64,000 bases of DNA from Vandiemenella viatica. Lineage: Eukaryota > Arthropoda > Insecta > Orthoptera > Morabidae. Positions 1-11,185 of this stretch are shown piece after piece; position 1 is the stretch's first letter; each line of letters opens with the position of its first letter. The stretch is taken from contig JARYHS010008074.1 of NCBI GenBank assembly GCA_031002005.1, positions 268,895,930 to 268,959,929 of the forward strand, written 5' to 3'. Made by a program: the position numbers and the translations under genes. The notes beneath the pieces were generated by a model. The model was not told the DNA's origin, made no database searches, and saw nothing but the letters and a program-made list of their open reading frames with translations.

Positions 1-1308
1 GGGGAAGTAGGATTGTGAGAAGTAATTGTAGATTTCATGTTTTAGATCTTAAAAATTCAATATATCCGAAACTAGGATGTTTTAAGCAAAAGCCACCATA
101 GGATAAAATAATAAGAAAATTCATTACAATAACATCCTCAGATTTTAGAAAGATTGGAGCAAAATTCTGAATTTTTAGAAGGGCACAATGTCCAACGTGA
201 TATCAGGATTGTCAAAACTCATATAAGGCCATCAGGAGACAAGGAAAACCATGCATTATTTGGCCAACTGTTGAGGCAGAAGCATGTGTGTTGAGAGTTC
301 CATGATGCAGGCCATGTGCGGTGAACCTTAAAATTTCTAGGTAGTTATAAAGTTAGGAGTTACGGAAATTTTCCATTAGTAAGAACTGTAATTTTGAAAA
401 TGACTTAGAATTTATTTAATGGGTAAATGAGTGATGGGGACCTGTAATCTTATAAAAAGTATTTGATAGTTTGATGCCTTATTCTATAAACTGGGAACAA
501 AAAGTGTCGGAGAACTTGTTTGAAGAATACAGACTTTTTGTTTCTTTTGATGGCTTTATATATTGGGGTGATGTTAATAAACAGTTTGGCAACCAAGAAG
601 AACCTATGCAATAGTTAATAGTGGTACCAGGCAGGATCACAGCTTACTGATCCTGTACCAAAATTTCACAGTGATCATGGGAATTATTACTTCATACACC
701 CCCCTCCCCCACACACACACACAGTTCTTAATGATGATAAAGGCAGTTAAATAAATATAGTTTCTTAAGGTGTAAGCAGCCAGTACTTTAGACCACTCTC
801 GTATGTGTCCTCTTTTTCTTGGAAAAGACAGATGAGTTCACATCTTAGAAATGCAGCTGTTCCTGTAAATTTTCTATTTTGCTTTTAAATTTATCCCATA
901 GTTTCTCTTATACTGGATTCTGTTTAGCATGTTATAACTAGTTGATGACTGAAGCATCTGTAAAGGCTTGGTGCTTCTCACTGGGTTTGTCTGTTGCTTG
1001 TTTGGGAAGTACGTTACTCTCTGTGATTCTGGATCAATCTTCTTCTTTTTTTTTTCTGTCAGTGATTTAAAGTAAACACAGTTATTCACAATGATGATTA
1101 TCACATACTAACCGTATGAATTAATTTGTAGGTGTTCTCTGTCTTAAACAGAGATAATTCATTTGTTTTCACTGCCAATTTGTATTGAATTACTAAAAGA
1201 ACTGAATAAAATTGAGACATTGCTGTAATGAGCATCAAAAATAGTCAGAAGCTTTATATTTCTTCTTTCATCACCATTGTAATATTCTTCACTAAAGGCA
1301 AGATTAAA
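1..1308. other. AT-rich intron of TRAPPC9, no gene seen
   Basis: I see no conserved reading frame here. There is a C-rich then CA-dinucleotide tract at about 698-722 and scattered A/T runs. The longest frames are low-complexity and lack any family resemblance. From its place upstream of the 2837-2922 exon it is read as TRAPPC9 intron. Confidence 0.6.
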
Positions 1309-1316
1309 CTCATTTC

Positions 1317-1564
1317 ACCGAGCATGGTGGGTGTAAGGCTAAACTTCTGGCCTCGTATTCAAGAAGACGTGGGTTCGAATCCCCGTCCGGGCATCCAGAT
1401 TTGTGTTTTCCATGGTTTCCCCAAATCACTCCAGGTGAATGCCAGGATGCTTCCTTCAAAAAGCCCATGGCCGAATTCCACTCCGTTCCTTCTCCCCAGT
1501 CCCATCCCGCCTCTAATGACCTTAGCCGTCGACGAGGCTTAAAGCAAAAAGGAAAAAGAAAAAT
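1317..1564 (+). mobile_element. tRNA-derived SINE, family A, copy 1
   Basis: A tRNA-like head carries a polymerase III B box (GGTTCGAATCCC at about 1372) and an upstream A-box-like stretch. The body is shared with the copy at 25488-25732 and the 3' end is A-rich. The flanks CTCATTTC (1309-1316) and CTAATTTC (1565-1572) form an imperfect target-site duplication, 7 of 8. The body resembles a SINE I associate with orthopteroid insects, which is recollection and not a search. The 104-residue frame across it is incidental. Confidence 0.85.
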
Positions 1565-1572
1565 CTAATTTC

Positions 1573-2836
1573 AGGGTGAATTTGAGTTCTAAATTGTCTA
1601 TTAACTGGTACTGCCACAGACTTGAAACCCAAACAATTTACGCAAAGGAAGGATAGGAAAATTCAACCCAACACTTATCATAAATGATCATATGTTCGAT
1701 GAATACAAAAACAACACATGCAACACAATATATCTTTATTCAATCCTACTCTTGCAATTAGATGAGACATCCAGTAAGAAGGTTGGATGTGATCACTCTG
1801 ATGTCCTCTGAGTGCTCGGATTGAAGCACTGATCAAGGTATGGAAAGACTCGCATATCGACTGGCGCTCACATTAAACCCTTGTAGGTAAAAAAAAAAAA
1901 AAAACTTTTATGTGCTCCGTCATTTGAAGTACTGTTTATTATTGTAAGTCAAATAATCAAAATTCTACAAAGGCTTGAAACCCCAATATTCATTTTCAAA
2001 TGTCCTATATTTTATTTGATCAGTGTGGTCATATATTTTATGATCTGGGACAAGTCGACAATAATTACAATAAAAGTTACAAAATGTTTTTAATCAAAAT
2101 TCTTGATTATATGTCATTATTATAACTTACAAAAGATATGGTAACAATCATAGGTAAAATCATACAGGCATTATCAGAAGCATGTGAAATACATACATCT
2201 GTTTACCATAACTGAAGTAAAGTGAATTCATTAATATTTTTTAAGCAACATAAAAGAATAATTCATGTTTGTCCAATTGTAGATGGGAGCTGATCTGCCA
2301 ACACATTCTAGGCACCAGTCATATAAAAATATAATTTTTTGAATATATATTAATATACATAAATTTCTTATTTTACTTATTTAATTTTATAACAGTTTTA
2401 ATTCCTTTTTCGAATTTATTTTATTTTATCATGACTGATGGTCACAGACACTATTCAGTCCTACAGTTAATGTTAGTTAATAACACCTTCAACCAGTTCA
2501 ATCCCCACTCTTCCCTCTTGTTTCATCATTGATTCATTCATATTGTAGATCCCTGCATTGTCAAATCTTCCCCCTGCCATATGTCTCGTCTCTTGCATAA
2601 TAAATGTTACAAATCAAAATATTGTGAAGTGTGTGTTTTTATTATTATTATTATTATTATTTGTGTGGCTCTCCTGCCTTCATCTGCAGTAAGTGACTGG
2701 TTATTTTTGCCTGTCCTATCTTATTTTGAGTGCTTATTGGCAATTTCATTGTCACATTATCCAGATTCTAATTTAAGTTATTTAAAAATGAAATTACAAA
2801 GATAGAGTTTTTAAAATTTTCTTTTATCTCCTACAG
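1573..2836. other. AT-rich intron of TRAPPC9
   Basis: No gene is recognised. It holds a poly(A) run near 1890-1905, an ATT microsatellite at about 2639-2661 and, at its end, the pyrimidine-rich tract and CTACAG acceptor of the exon starting at 2837. Confidence 0.6.
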
Positions 2837-2922
2837 ATTATGTATGGGTCGTAGGAGACACATGTGAAGTGCACATGGAATTTCAGAATCCATTATCATT
2901 TGAGTTAAAGATTTCGAACATG
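2837..2922 (+). CDS. TRAPPC9: TRAPPC9 (NIBP/brunelleschi) internal exon A
   Basis: TRAPPC9 is a large subunit of TRAPP II, a tethering complex and Rab exchange factor at the trans-Golgi and endosomes. This 86-nt exon lies between CTACAG and GTATGT. It enters in phase 1 (split codon completed by AT) and ends in phase 0. It encodes about 28 residues starting YVWVVGDTCEVHMEF and ending FELKISNM. This matches the conserved stretch of TRAPPC9 in which a short beta-rich segment with NP-FELR/K-ENM leads into the next exon. The phase fits the exon at 27257, 24.3 kb away. The assignment is from memory of the vertebrate protein; no search was run. Neighbouring sequence is all transposon or intron. Confidence 0.85.
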
Positions 2923-3499
2923 GTATGTATTATTTTAATTTTTATATTAATTTAATTTCACTAGGCGATAACAGAAATTTAAGCATTGAATGTGTTAAAA
3001 AATAGTTTATATAGACTGTTAATACTTGTTTAAACAAGAAATTGTGTTTTGATAGTTGTAATGTAATAACCAAATAATTTTCTTAACATTAATAACCTAA
3101 CAGATATGAAGACAGAAAAGGAAACTATGGATACAAAAAGATAAACACATATTACAGTATTTCAGTATGGAACCTTATTCATGCATAGGTAGAACACACG
3201 GTATCATTAGATGTTTTTGTCTTCTGTTGTTTATTGCTGCTCTGCCTTCATCGGTTGTGAGTGATGCCTTTACTTTATCAACTTTTCCTTACTTTTGTCA
3301 CCTAAAAGCATTTTACTTCTCGTGACTATGATAAAATTAAAAACTTTGAGCTTTCTGCTATCTTCAGTTTGATTCTTTGTTTCGCTCATTAAAACTATTT
3401 TGGGCACACTGTAAATAATTAGATCTACTCAATTCCTAACTTAAACTGGCTCCAGTTTAGTAGACACTGTCAAACCATATCTTCACATTGTTATGAAAA
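2923..3499. other. TRAPPC9 intron, start
   Basis: It begins with the donor GTATGT and is AT-rich with no reading frame of note. It ends at the 14-bp duplication that marks the composite Penelope insertion. Confidence 0.6.
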
Positions 3500-3513
3500 T
3501 AATAATGTGAATT
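3500..3513. repeat. 14-bp target-site duplication, left
   Basis: TAATAATGTGAATT is found here and identically at 11186-11199. The two copies bracket the Penelope-derived composite and everything nested within it, so the composite inserted as one unit. Confidence 0.75.
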
Positions 3514-3872
3514 TACATGGAAAAGAAAGGGAAAATACACCCAACACTCACCAAAGTTGAAGGGAGGAGGGCAGCAGTAACACACAACAACACACAAACA
3601 AAGAAAAAACAATATTTCGGCTGAAAATCCCTTTTTCGAGTTAACAGAGAGGTGGCTGGTCTTGGGCTAGACTTGCGTTCGACGCAGCCACTTGTAGAAT
3701 GCAATAGATCATCGGAGGTGGTGGGGGGAGCATCGATAATATAACTGTGAGTATAAAAAAGATTAAAATGGTTGAGAAAATGATAATAGTAATAATAAGT
3801 AAATAAATAAAAATATAATTGAAAATTTTTGAAAAATATATGAATCTATTGTGATGGGTGTATAGGGGTCAG
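3514..3872 (-). mobile_element. Penelope-like element 3' end, part 1 (minus)
   Basis: This is the reverse complement of the 3' terminal region of the Penelope copies ending at about 11150 and 34165. Shared landmarks are the terminal CATGGAAAAGAAAGGGAAAA, the GGGCAGCAG block and the GTGGCTG block. It stops at 3872 where the Copia LTR begins and resumes at 10531. No coding sequence of the element is left in this part. Confidence 0.8.
3868..3872. repeat. Copia target-site duplication, left
   Basis: GTCAG here pairs with CTAAG at 10526-10530 (3 of 5). The related empty Penelope sequence in the plus-strand copy near 10790 has one five-base site at this place, so the boundary is well supported although the duplication has decayed. 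Confidence 0.6.
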
Positions 3873-4079
3873 TGTTATTATTACATACATTTTAGCAGTT
3901 AATCGCGTAGAGCAGTAGTGCATGAAAATAAACTGTAAAGAACGCGTTATTGTTTACAGCAATTCTTTATTACACGTTCACGTGCCAGTGAGCAATACAA
4001 CGTACAACATAGACCAGAGAGATTACAGGCAATGCAAAGAATAATTTAACGCCTGAGCATTTCACTGATAATCTCTACA
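3873..4079 (-). repeat. Copia 3' LTR
   Basis: It is bounded by TG and CA in either orientation. By eye it differs from the other LTR at about 17 of 207 positions (about 92% identity), so the insertion is not recent. Confidence 0.9.
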
Positions 4080-4136
4080 ATCCCCCCCCCCCCCTCAGAA
4101 GATCATTGATCTGTGAATTATTCCGCACTTTGGAGA

Positions 4137-4550
4137 TTATGCCACCTGGACCTGCTCCATTAGATGAATGCGATGCGACTCATGTAGTCTGTGACACAGC
4201 ACCTTCGTGAAGATATCTGCAACATTTTGTTCACTTGGGACATATCGAAGTTCCACTGTCCCATCCATCACGTTTTCTCTTACAAAGTAATGCCTAGTAT
4301 GAACAATATCTGCCTGACTATCACACCATATTGTAGTTGCACTGTCAATTATTTCTTGGAAATCCAAGGATTTTAATAGTTCTTTTACCCAAAATACTTC
4401 TCTTGCACAAGATGCCAAGGCCACATATTCTGCCTCCATAGTGCTAAGTACAATCACGGTTTGTTTTGAGCTTTTCCAGATGATTGGAGCACCTGCAAGT
4501 ATAAGCACATATCCATTAATGCTCTTGTGAGTTTTTGTACAATAGACCAA
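4137..4550 (-). pseudogene. Copia RNase H domain
   Basis: The frame holds the Copia RNase H signature [13 protein letters not shown] with the acidic residue at about 41, then WCDSQ with D77, and the C-terminal [13 protein letters not shown] motif. Between DSQ and the [10 protein letters not shown] segment some family residues are missing, which I read as a small internal deletion. RNase H normally removes the RNA strand during reverse transcription. The domain is fused to reverse transcriptase in intact elements; here it is separated from it by a break near 4550-4640. Confidence 0.9.
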
Positions 4551-4640
4551 TCTGCATCAGCAAATGCTACAAGACTTTCATTAGTTAGACAATATGTATT
4601 CCCATTGTCTTATGTCTGTTTTAAATACCTCAGTACTCTT

Positions 4641-5216
4641 TTAGCTGCATTCCAATGACACGTAGAATTGTGCACAATACTGAGCCAACTTGCCTACTGA
4701 AAAGGCAATATCAGGTCTAGTTCTCTGAGATAAATATAACAGACCACCAATGAGTTCTCTGTAAGGAATGTTCTTGAGGTCATCTTCATTACACTCGTCG
4801 AGAAACTCTGGCCTCTGCTCCATTGGGGTTTTATTTCCTTTGGCGTCTTGCAGTCCAAATTCATTCAACAGTTTGTTGACATATCCTTCTTGTGAGAGGG
4901 TGATGCTACCATCCTCTTTCTTATTGAATTTTACTCCCAGTAGATGTGAAATTGTTCCTAGGTACTTAATATCAGAGCATCTCTCCAGAACTTCTTCAAC
5001 ACTACTTTTCATTGATTCATTTTCTGTAAATACAAGTATATCGTCCACATAAACAACTAATATGGCCTTTCCTTTTCCTTTCTTCAACTGATATACACAT
5101 GGATTGACTTTATTACGAATAAATCCAAGATTTTCTAATGTTTTGTTGAGATGTTCATTCCAACATCTTCCACTTTGTTTCAAACCGTATATTGATTTGT
5201 TCAATTTACAAACCAT
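4641..5216 (-). pseudogene. Copia reverse transcriptase, C-terminal part
   Basis: KLNKSIYGLKQSGRCWNEHL opens the frame and the catalytic YVDD is at residues 56-59. LLGVKF and a GGLLYLSQRTRPDIAF segment follow, as in Copia reverse transcriptases. The frame is broken upstream (toward 5275) and downstream (toward 4550). Confidence 0.93.
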
Positions 5217-5274
5217 TTTTCCTTTTTTCCTCTTTGTATAAACCCCTCATGTTGTTCCATATACGAAGTTTCCT

Positions 5275-5580
5275 TTAAATCACTGTGAAGATAAGCAGAT
5301 TTGACATCAAACTGGTCCATGAACCACTTTTTCTCAACACCAATAGCAACCTTAGAGTATTGAAGCCTGATACATGTGCATACACTTCTTCATAATGCAC
5401 TCCCTTCATTTGAGAGAAACCCTTTGCAACCAAGCGCACTTTGAAACATTCTGTTTCTCCTACTGTATTCCGTTTAAACACCCATTTGCATTTAATAGCA
5501 TTTGCATTTGGAGGTTTTACAACCAATGACCAGGTGTTGTTCTTCTTCAACGATTCTGAAGAGTCATTGCTCCAAACCAT
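5275..5580 (-). pseudogene. Copia reverse transcriptase, N-terminal part
   Basis: NNTWSLVVKPPNANAIKCKW, the VRLVAKGFSQ motif and a VHYEEVYAHVS segment identify the start of the Copia reverse transcriptase. The frame shifts before the YVDD-bearing segment at 4641-5216. Confidence 0.9.
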
Positions 5581-6208
5581 TGTGCTGCTTCAGTAGAATT
5601 GACAGCCTCATTGAATGAAGATGGTTCCACTATATTATTAGTATGAACCATATGAGATTGTGGTTCTATGTTATCATTTTTCTTTGATTTTATAGAACAC
5701 CTTTCTCGAAGAATCATACTGTGTTGCTTTTGCAGGTTTGCATTATGTTTTTTAGAACTTCCCTTTGGTCATCCTCTCTTCTTTACTTGAACAGCTGATT
5801 GTCTTTCACTCTGTTCACCTTTGTCTGGAGTTTCTTCTTCTTCACTTTCTGTGTCCGGGAATCCTTTGAAGTCTTCTTCCTCGCTTGACAGATTTTCTTC
5901 AGAATTATTCATCACATTTTCTTCAGGATTACTGCCTTAAATTCCATCACTGCAGTCAAAAGTGATAGTTTCTCCTCTATCCAATTGTTTGTAGCTAGAA
6001 TCTTCGGGTTTACTAATGTGTTCTGCTTCATCACTTGTACTCTCTTTGAATACACAGTCATGTGACTCCTCAACTTGTTGAGTATCTGGCATCCAAATCC
6101 TATAACCATGTCCATATATTGCGTATCCAACTAAAATTGCTTTCTTGGCTATTGCTGATAGTTTTGAGTGGTGTTTCTGTTTAGGAATATGCACAAACAT
6201 TTCACATC
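5581..6208 (-). pseudogene. Copia integrase C-terminus and linker, fragmented
   Basis: Overlapping frames at 5912-6200 encode the KAILVGY and YRIWMPDTQQV type motifs found after the Copia integrase core. The rest is acidic linker broken by stops. No intact frame spans it. Confidence 0.7.
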
Positions 6209-6773
6209 CTATTGCCCGAAGGTGAGCGACACTTGGCTTCCTTCAACCCATAATTCATATGGAGTTTTAACTTCGTTATGACTGGTTGTGACTCTGTTCC
6301 TGATATATGCTGCAGTATATATCAGTTCTGCCCAGGCTGCCTTAGGTAACTTACTACTGCTGATTTCACTTCTCACTAAATCCATCAGAGTTCTGTTGAA
6401 TCTCTCTGCGATTCCATTTTGCTGTGGTGTGTAAATCATTGTCTTTTTCATGTACAATGCCATTACTCTCACAGAAGATATCCCCATTCTTTGAACAAAA
6501 TTCAAGGCCTTTATCAGTTCGAACTCGCTTCAAAGATTTGCCAGTTTGTTTTTCAACCTGGATCTTCCATGCTTTAAACTCAGCCAGTACACTTTTCCTT
6601 GTTTTAAGAAGTCTGATGAAAGCATATGTGCTAGCATCATCCACTATGCTAAGAACATATTTGTTGCCACCAAAGCTTTTCACATCTATTGGTCCCATGA
6701 GATCTGCATGAACAAGATTCAAAATTATTCCATCACTTTTCAAGTTGGTTGATGGATGTGTCACAAATGGCAA
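6209..6773 (-). pseudogene. Copia integrase core, frameshifted
   Basis: Two overlapping frames carry the D,D-35-E triad. In the 6366-6773 frame the acidic residues are D24 (VHADLMGP) and D87 (RTDKGLEF). The glutamate lies in the 6209-6505 frame (PQQNGIAERFNRTL, E34). The frame therefore shifts between the second and third catalytic residues. Integrase joins the cDNA to the genome in active elements; this copy cannot make a continuous protein. Confidence 0.92.
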
Positions 6774-7094
6774 TCATGTCTCTTTTCCTGCTAAACAGTC
6801 ATTACATGGTGTAGGAGTTGTCAACTCACAGTTTAAACCATTTACAGACTTTGTTTTGACCATTTTTATAATCTGATTGTTGCTAACATGCATTAGTCTT
6901 TGATGTCACAAATTCAATGGTTTTAACTTTCTGTTTTCATAGTGTAATGAGCTACCTACACTCTTGTTTAAATTAGGTTCTGTTCTCACCACATACAAGC
7001 AACCCATATTCTCCACTTTCAATAGTAAATTCCTACTGTCATCATAAATGAAACATCCATTTTTATTAAAAACAACTTTATTATTATTTTCAGT

Positions 7095-7550
7095 TCACTG
7101 TTTAACTGATAAAATTCCATGGCTAATGCCAGGCACTAAAATAGTGTCTTTAATTTGTATGTCACTATTTGCGGGATTATTACCTATAATCTTTGCATTT
7201 ACAGTATCTTTTCCAATTGTAGGTGTCGTTGTGCCATTTGCTGTCACAACAGTTTGAGTAGTCACATTTTTATTGATCCAAGAAAAATACTTTTTCTCTG
7301 TAGACATGTGATGAGTAGCACCTGAGTCTATGACCCAAACATCGCTATTTAATATAGCTGATCCACATGAAACACTCATTGTCAATGCACTGGATGAACG
7401 TTTGCAGCTTGATTTGTTGAGACATACATTTGCAAAATGACTGTCTTCTTTACAGATAAAACACGTGCCTATGCCTTTTCGTATTCCTTTCTTACAGTGT
7501 TTCCCATCTTTGCTGCTACATTTGACATCTTTGCTACTAGACATCTGCAA
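7095..7550 (-). pseudogene. Copia nucleocapsid zinc knuckle and protease
   Basis: A CX2CX4HX4C zinc knuckle uses C30, C33, H38 and C43 of the frame. The aspartic protease active site WVIDSGATHHMS has D75. The order knuckle then protease matches Copia. The stretch 6774-7094 continues toward integrase but is broken by stops. Confidence 0.9.
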
Positions 7551-7559
7551 CTAGATTTG

Positions 7560-8062
7560 ATGTCCATAATTTTTGTGTTTACTTTTTTCACAAATAATGC
7601 AGACTGTTTGATGCCTTCGTTTTCTTGTCATCTTGAAGCTTTGGCAAGAAGACGCCTTTTGACTGTAGCACATGTAAACTCGCTTTCTGGTAGGTCACAC
7701 AAAGCTGTTACAACAGGATCCCTTTCCTCGGAAAGTCCGCACAAAATCATCATAGCCAAATCTGCATCGTCTATGGCTATCATTAGCCAGATCTGCAACA
7801 GTTCTGTTTATCTGTCCCAAATATAATTCCATTGAATTATAATCACTGAGTTTCAATGAATACAATTTCCGCCTGAGTTGCACAATACAAAATTTGCTGT
7901 CATGCGGTGCATATAACCGTTCCTGCTCGTTTCATGCTTCCTTAGCATTCATCAAATGCTGAATATGCATTTGCTGTTCATCGCTTACAGCAAGTGCGAT
8001 CTTTGCATAAGCTTTATTTTGTCTCAATGCGTAATTACGTTTTACAGTTGTGTCTGTGTCGA
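7560..8062 (-). pseudogene. Copia gag, downstream half
   Basis: Frames here read LRRKLYSLKLSDYNSMELYL and neighbouring gag-type helices (Copia gag, UBN2-like). The segment is cut at 8062 by the hAT insertion and continues at 10057-10181. Confidence 0.75.
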
Positions 8063-10056
8063 CAGGGTTCCCACGGGCCTTAATAAGCCTTAAAAAGGCC
8101 TTAATTTTCATTTTGATTTTAAGGGCATTTAAAAAGCCCTAAAATTTGCTCAAAAGCCTTAAAATATTTGAAAAAGCCTGATTTTTTTTTTTAACACCGA
8201 GATACGGCGTAATAAATTTCACTATCCAGCGACGCGCTAATCGGCAGATTTCTCTCTGGCTCGACCTTGACCAAGTGTGAGTCAAAGTGCTTATATTTCA
8301 AGCAAATAGTAGAGTCTTTGCACAGAACTTCTCTTATGTAGTTCTGCTTCGAACATGCCTGCGTCTTACATGAGAGTTTAAACAACTTCTTACAAAGTAA
8401 ACAACTCTATGTCCATGTGCGAACTGGAATGAATGTTCAAACACAATTGAAACCTCATATTTAACTTCTGTTTTTATGGGCCATGCCAAAGCTGAAGATT
8501 TGATTGAACATTTTTTGGAAGCAGTTGAGAAGTTCTTTCTCCAAAAAGTGATACAGTTTTCAGTGGATGCTCCATCCGTAAATTTGAAATTTTTCAATAT
8601 GTTGCAAAAGGAATTAAGAACTGGATGTAATTGTGAAATGTTGGATGTGGGAACATGTGGTTTACATGTTGTAAATAAAGCATTTAAACATGGTTGCGAA
8701 GCTTCTGGCTGGCACCTTGATTCAGTCCTAGTTTCCTTATTTTGGTTATTTAAAGATTCACCCACAAAAAGAGAGGATTTCCTCAATATTTCCACTTGTA
8801 ATAAAAATGCCCTCAAAATTTTGTTTGCACAGGTGGTTGGAAAATTTACCTGCAGCAGAAAGGGCATTAGAAATATTGGACAATGTTAAAAGCTACATAC
8901 AGAATGTGGAAAAGGGCTCTTTGCCTAAACCTACATGAAAGTCGTTTTTAACAATTCACCAGGCAGTGAAAGATAATCTTATTTGTTCAAAACTGAAATA
9001 TTTCATTTCAGTGTCTAAAATGACAACTCCATTCTTGGCTTTTTATCAGAGCACAAAACCTCTCTTGCCATTTATGGCAGAGGTTATAAGAAAATTTATT
9101 ACCAATTTTATTGATATCTTCAATGTTTTTAAGAAAGAACACACAAAAGTATTGACTAAGTGGCAACATTAAACCTGAGTGATGTGTCGAGCTTTTCTGT
9201 GTTAGCAAGATCAGTTTAGGAGTTGCAGGCGATCAACTTATCAAGGCTATGATATTCAACAAGAAAGTGTCTGAAAAAGAAGTTTTCGAGATAAAAATGG
9301 AGGTCGAAGATTTCATTTTTACTATGATTAAGCACATACTGGACAAATCTCCTATAAATTATAGAGTTGTAAGAAGTATGACTTGCCTTGATCCTAGACA
9401 GATGGCGCTAAATAGTAGCAGCTGTTATGAAAAGATGAAATATCTTCTGAATCACTTGTCAAAAATAAATTTAATTGGAGAAGGAGACTGTCATGAAATT
9501 CTTATACAGTATCACAGTTTTTTATCACCAGTTGCCTCAAATGCTTCGAACCACTTCAGCTCATTTAATCCACATGATGAGTCTTCCTAATTCAACATTA
9601 TACCTGAAATCTAATAAGTAATTGAGCTGACAATTTGGCAGTCTTTCTCTGATGTAACTGCTAATGTGCTATAATGTATAAAAACAAATTAAGTTAAAAT
9701 ATACATTTACATGTTAGTAATTCTTATTACTAGGGTTGTAATGTTTCTTTTTGCCCTTGTGTCAGTTTTCTGGGGTATAGTAGTTTTTTTATTTTATGTT
9801 TAATATATGAAAAGAAAAAAAGTTTCAAAAGTAAATTTATTTGAAATTTATTATTTATTAGTTTATAAACTCGATTAAAGCATATTTCATCATAATATTA
9901 ACATGTATACTTTAATTTCTTTGCTGTAAGTTGCGTATTAATTTTTTCATAACATTTTAATATATGTTAAATATAGCCTTAAAAAATATAAAAAATTACC
10001 TTAAAAACCCTTGAAAAGGCCTTAATTTTTCTTTTACTAAAAGAGTGGGAACCCTG
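8063..10056 (+). mobile_element. hAT-type DNA transposon inside Copia gag
   Basis: The ends are perfect 12-bp inverted repeats, CAGGGTTCCCAC and GTGGGAACCCTG. Subterminal copies of AAGGCCTTAA-like motifs occur at both ends. The host gag frame resumes on either side. Flanks shifted by one base, GTGTCGAC and GTCTTCAC, agree at 5 of 8, weakly consistent with the 8-bp duplication of hAT elements. The reading direction is opposite to the Copia element. Confidence 0.85.
8476..9590 (+). pseudogene. hAT transposase remnant
   Basis: Three frames in different phases (8476-8889, 8966-9172, 9249-9590) make up one decayed transposase. The first contains FSVDAPSVNLKFF, the counterpart of the DGPNVN segment around a catalytic acid, then DVGTCGLHVVNKAF and a LFKDSPTKREDF segment. 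These are landmarks of a hAT subgroup common in animals. The second holds FLAFYQSTKPLLPFM and the third resembles the later helical insertion domain. The N-terminal BED-finger region and the C-terminal dimerisation region are not apparent. At least two frameshifts separate the pieces. Confidence 0.8.
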
Positions 10057-10223
10057 TCTTCACCTGGAACAACAACTGTCCATAAATCACTTTCCATCAT
10101 TACCATTTTGATTTGGTAATTCCATGATGTGTAATCTATACCATTCAATTTGGTTATAGTCAGAGACCGGTGATCTGACATTTTGAACTGATTTAAGCAA
10201 CTTTTGTCTGTCATAACCTTCAC
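10057..10223 (-). pseudogene. Copia gag N-terminus
   Basis: The frame starts at 10223 or, more typically for the family, at MSDHRSLTITKLNG (10181). LNGIDYTSWNYQIKMVMMES matches the amino end of Copia gag. It is cut by the hAT element after the ACCTGGTGAAGA codons. Confidence 0.85.
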
Positions 10224-10318
10224 ACTAAAAATCCAAAGCCAACTTTTTCAAATCGACGCTACAACTTAATGATTGTGCAATGAATTTTATAGTTCATAAC
10301 ACTTCTGTACTGAAACAA

Positions 10319-10525
10319 TATTAATATTACATAAATTTTAGCAGTTAATCGCGTAGAGCAGTAGTGCATGAAAATAAACTGTAAAGAACTTGTTATTGCG
10401 AACAGAAATTCTTTATTACACGTTTACATGCCAATGAGCAATACAACGTACAACATAGACGAGAGAGATTACAGGCCATGCAAAGAATAATTTATCGCCT
10501 GAACAATTCACTGATAATCTCTACA
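10319..10525 (-). repeat. Copia 5' LTR
   Basis: It aligns along its full length with 3873-4079. The outer TG has changed to TA on the plus strand at 10319. In the minus orientation it would hold the promoter, but I see no unambiguous TATA box. Confidence 0.9.
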
Positions 10526-10662
10526 CTAAGGATGGAAGATATTAACTGAAATTAAGGCCTCGGGGATGTCTAGTCTGCAGGATTTGTTGATATGCCAATT
10601 GCTACCTGCGGAGTTCAGATTGGGAGGTAGTGTCTGGAAGTACTCTAATGGCTATGACTGTG
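10526..10662 (-). mobile_element. Penelope-like element 3' end, part 2 (minus)
   Basis: It continues the minus-strand Penelope fragment from 3872 across the Copia insertion. It is the reverse complement of the C-terminal coding end, with the same GTACTTCCAGACACTACCTC block found at 33681. The first five bases are the decayed Copia target duplication. Confidence 0.8.
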
Positions 10663-10668
10663 TCCATA

Positions 10669-11185
10669 CTCCATTAGAGTACTTCCAGACACTACCTCCC
10701 AATCTGAACTCCTATGGTGGGAATTGGCTTATCAACACATCCTGCGGACTATACATCCCCTAGGCCTTAATTTTCATTAATATCTTTCATCCTCACTCCT
10801 ATACACCCGTCACAATAGATTCATATATTTTTCAAAATTTTTAAATTATATTTTTATTTATTTTTTATTATTATTATTATTTTTTAAACCATTTTAATCT
10901 TTCTTATACTCGCAGTTATATTATCGATGCTCCGCCCACCACCTTCGATGGTCTGTTGCATTCTATGAGTGGCTGCATCAAACGCATGTTTTGCGCAAGT
11001 CCTGCCACCTACCTCTGTTAACCTGAAAAAAGTTTTCATCCGAAATATTCTTTTTTCTTTGTTTTTACTTTGTTTTGTGTTGCTGCTGCCCTTCTTCCTT
11101 CAACTTTGGTGAGTGTTGGGTGTATTTTCCCTTTCTTTTCCATGTAAATATTGCCTCGCGGCATTTCTTTCCTTTCATTGTTACC
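10669..11185 (+). mobile_element. Penelope-like element 3' end (plus)
   Basis: It begins in the C-terminal GIY-YIG region (block shared with 33676-33790) and runs through the 3' terminal region to CTTTTCCATG near 11144 plus about 40 further bases. It lies back to back with the minus fragment, giving a palindrome centred near 10665. The 65-residue frame 10566-10763 is only this palindrome read through. Together the two halves are flanked by the 14-bp duplication. Confidence 0.8.

Larger units (their letters stand above)
3873..10525 (-). mobile_element. Copia LTR retrotransposon, decayed
   Basis: Two 207-bp direct LTRs (3873-4079 and 10319-10525) flank a minus-strand gag-protease-integrase-reverse transcriptase-RNase H order, the order that defines Copia. 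The internal sequence carries many frameshifts and stops and a 2-kb hAT insertion in gag. A G-rich polypurine tract (minus strand, opposite the C run at 4082-4094) abuts the 3' LTR. I could not identify a primer-binding site with confidence. The element sits inside an older Penelope fragment. Confidence 0.95.

Noticed and set aside
1317..1400. tRNA gene
   Set aside because: There is a B box, but no foldable complete cloverleaf, and the unit continues into a SINE body with target duplications. The same applies to 25650-25732 and 43310-43380.
1228..1542. 104-codon open frame
   Set aside because: It runs through the SINE-A copy and its tRNA-like head, has no family resemblance, and is explained by the repeat.
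8334..8867. 177-codon minus-strand frame
   Set aside because: It is antisense to the hAT transposase remnant, whose motifs are clear on the plus strand.
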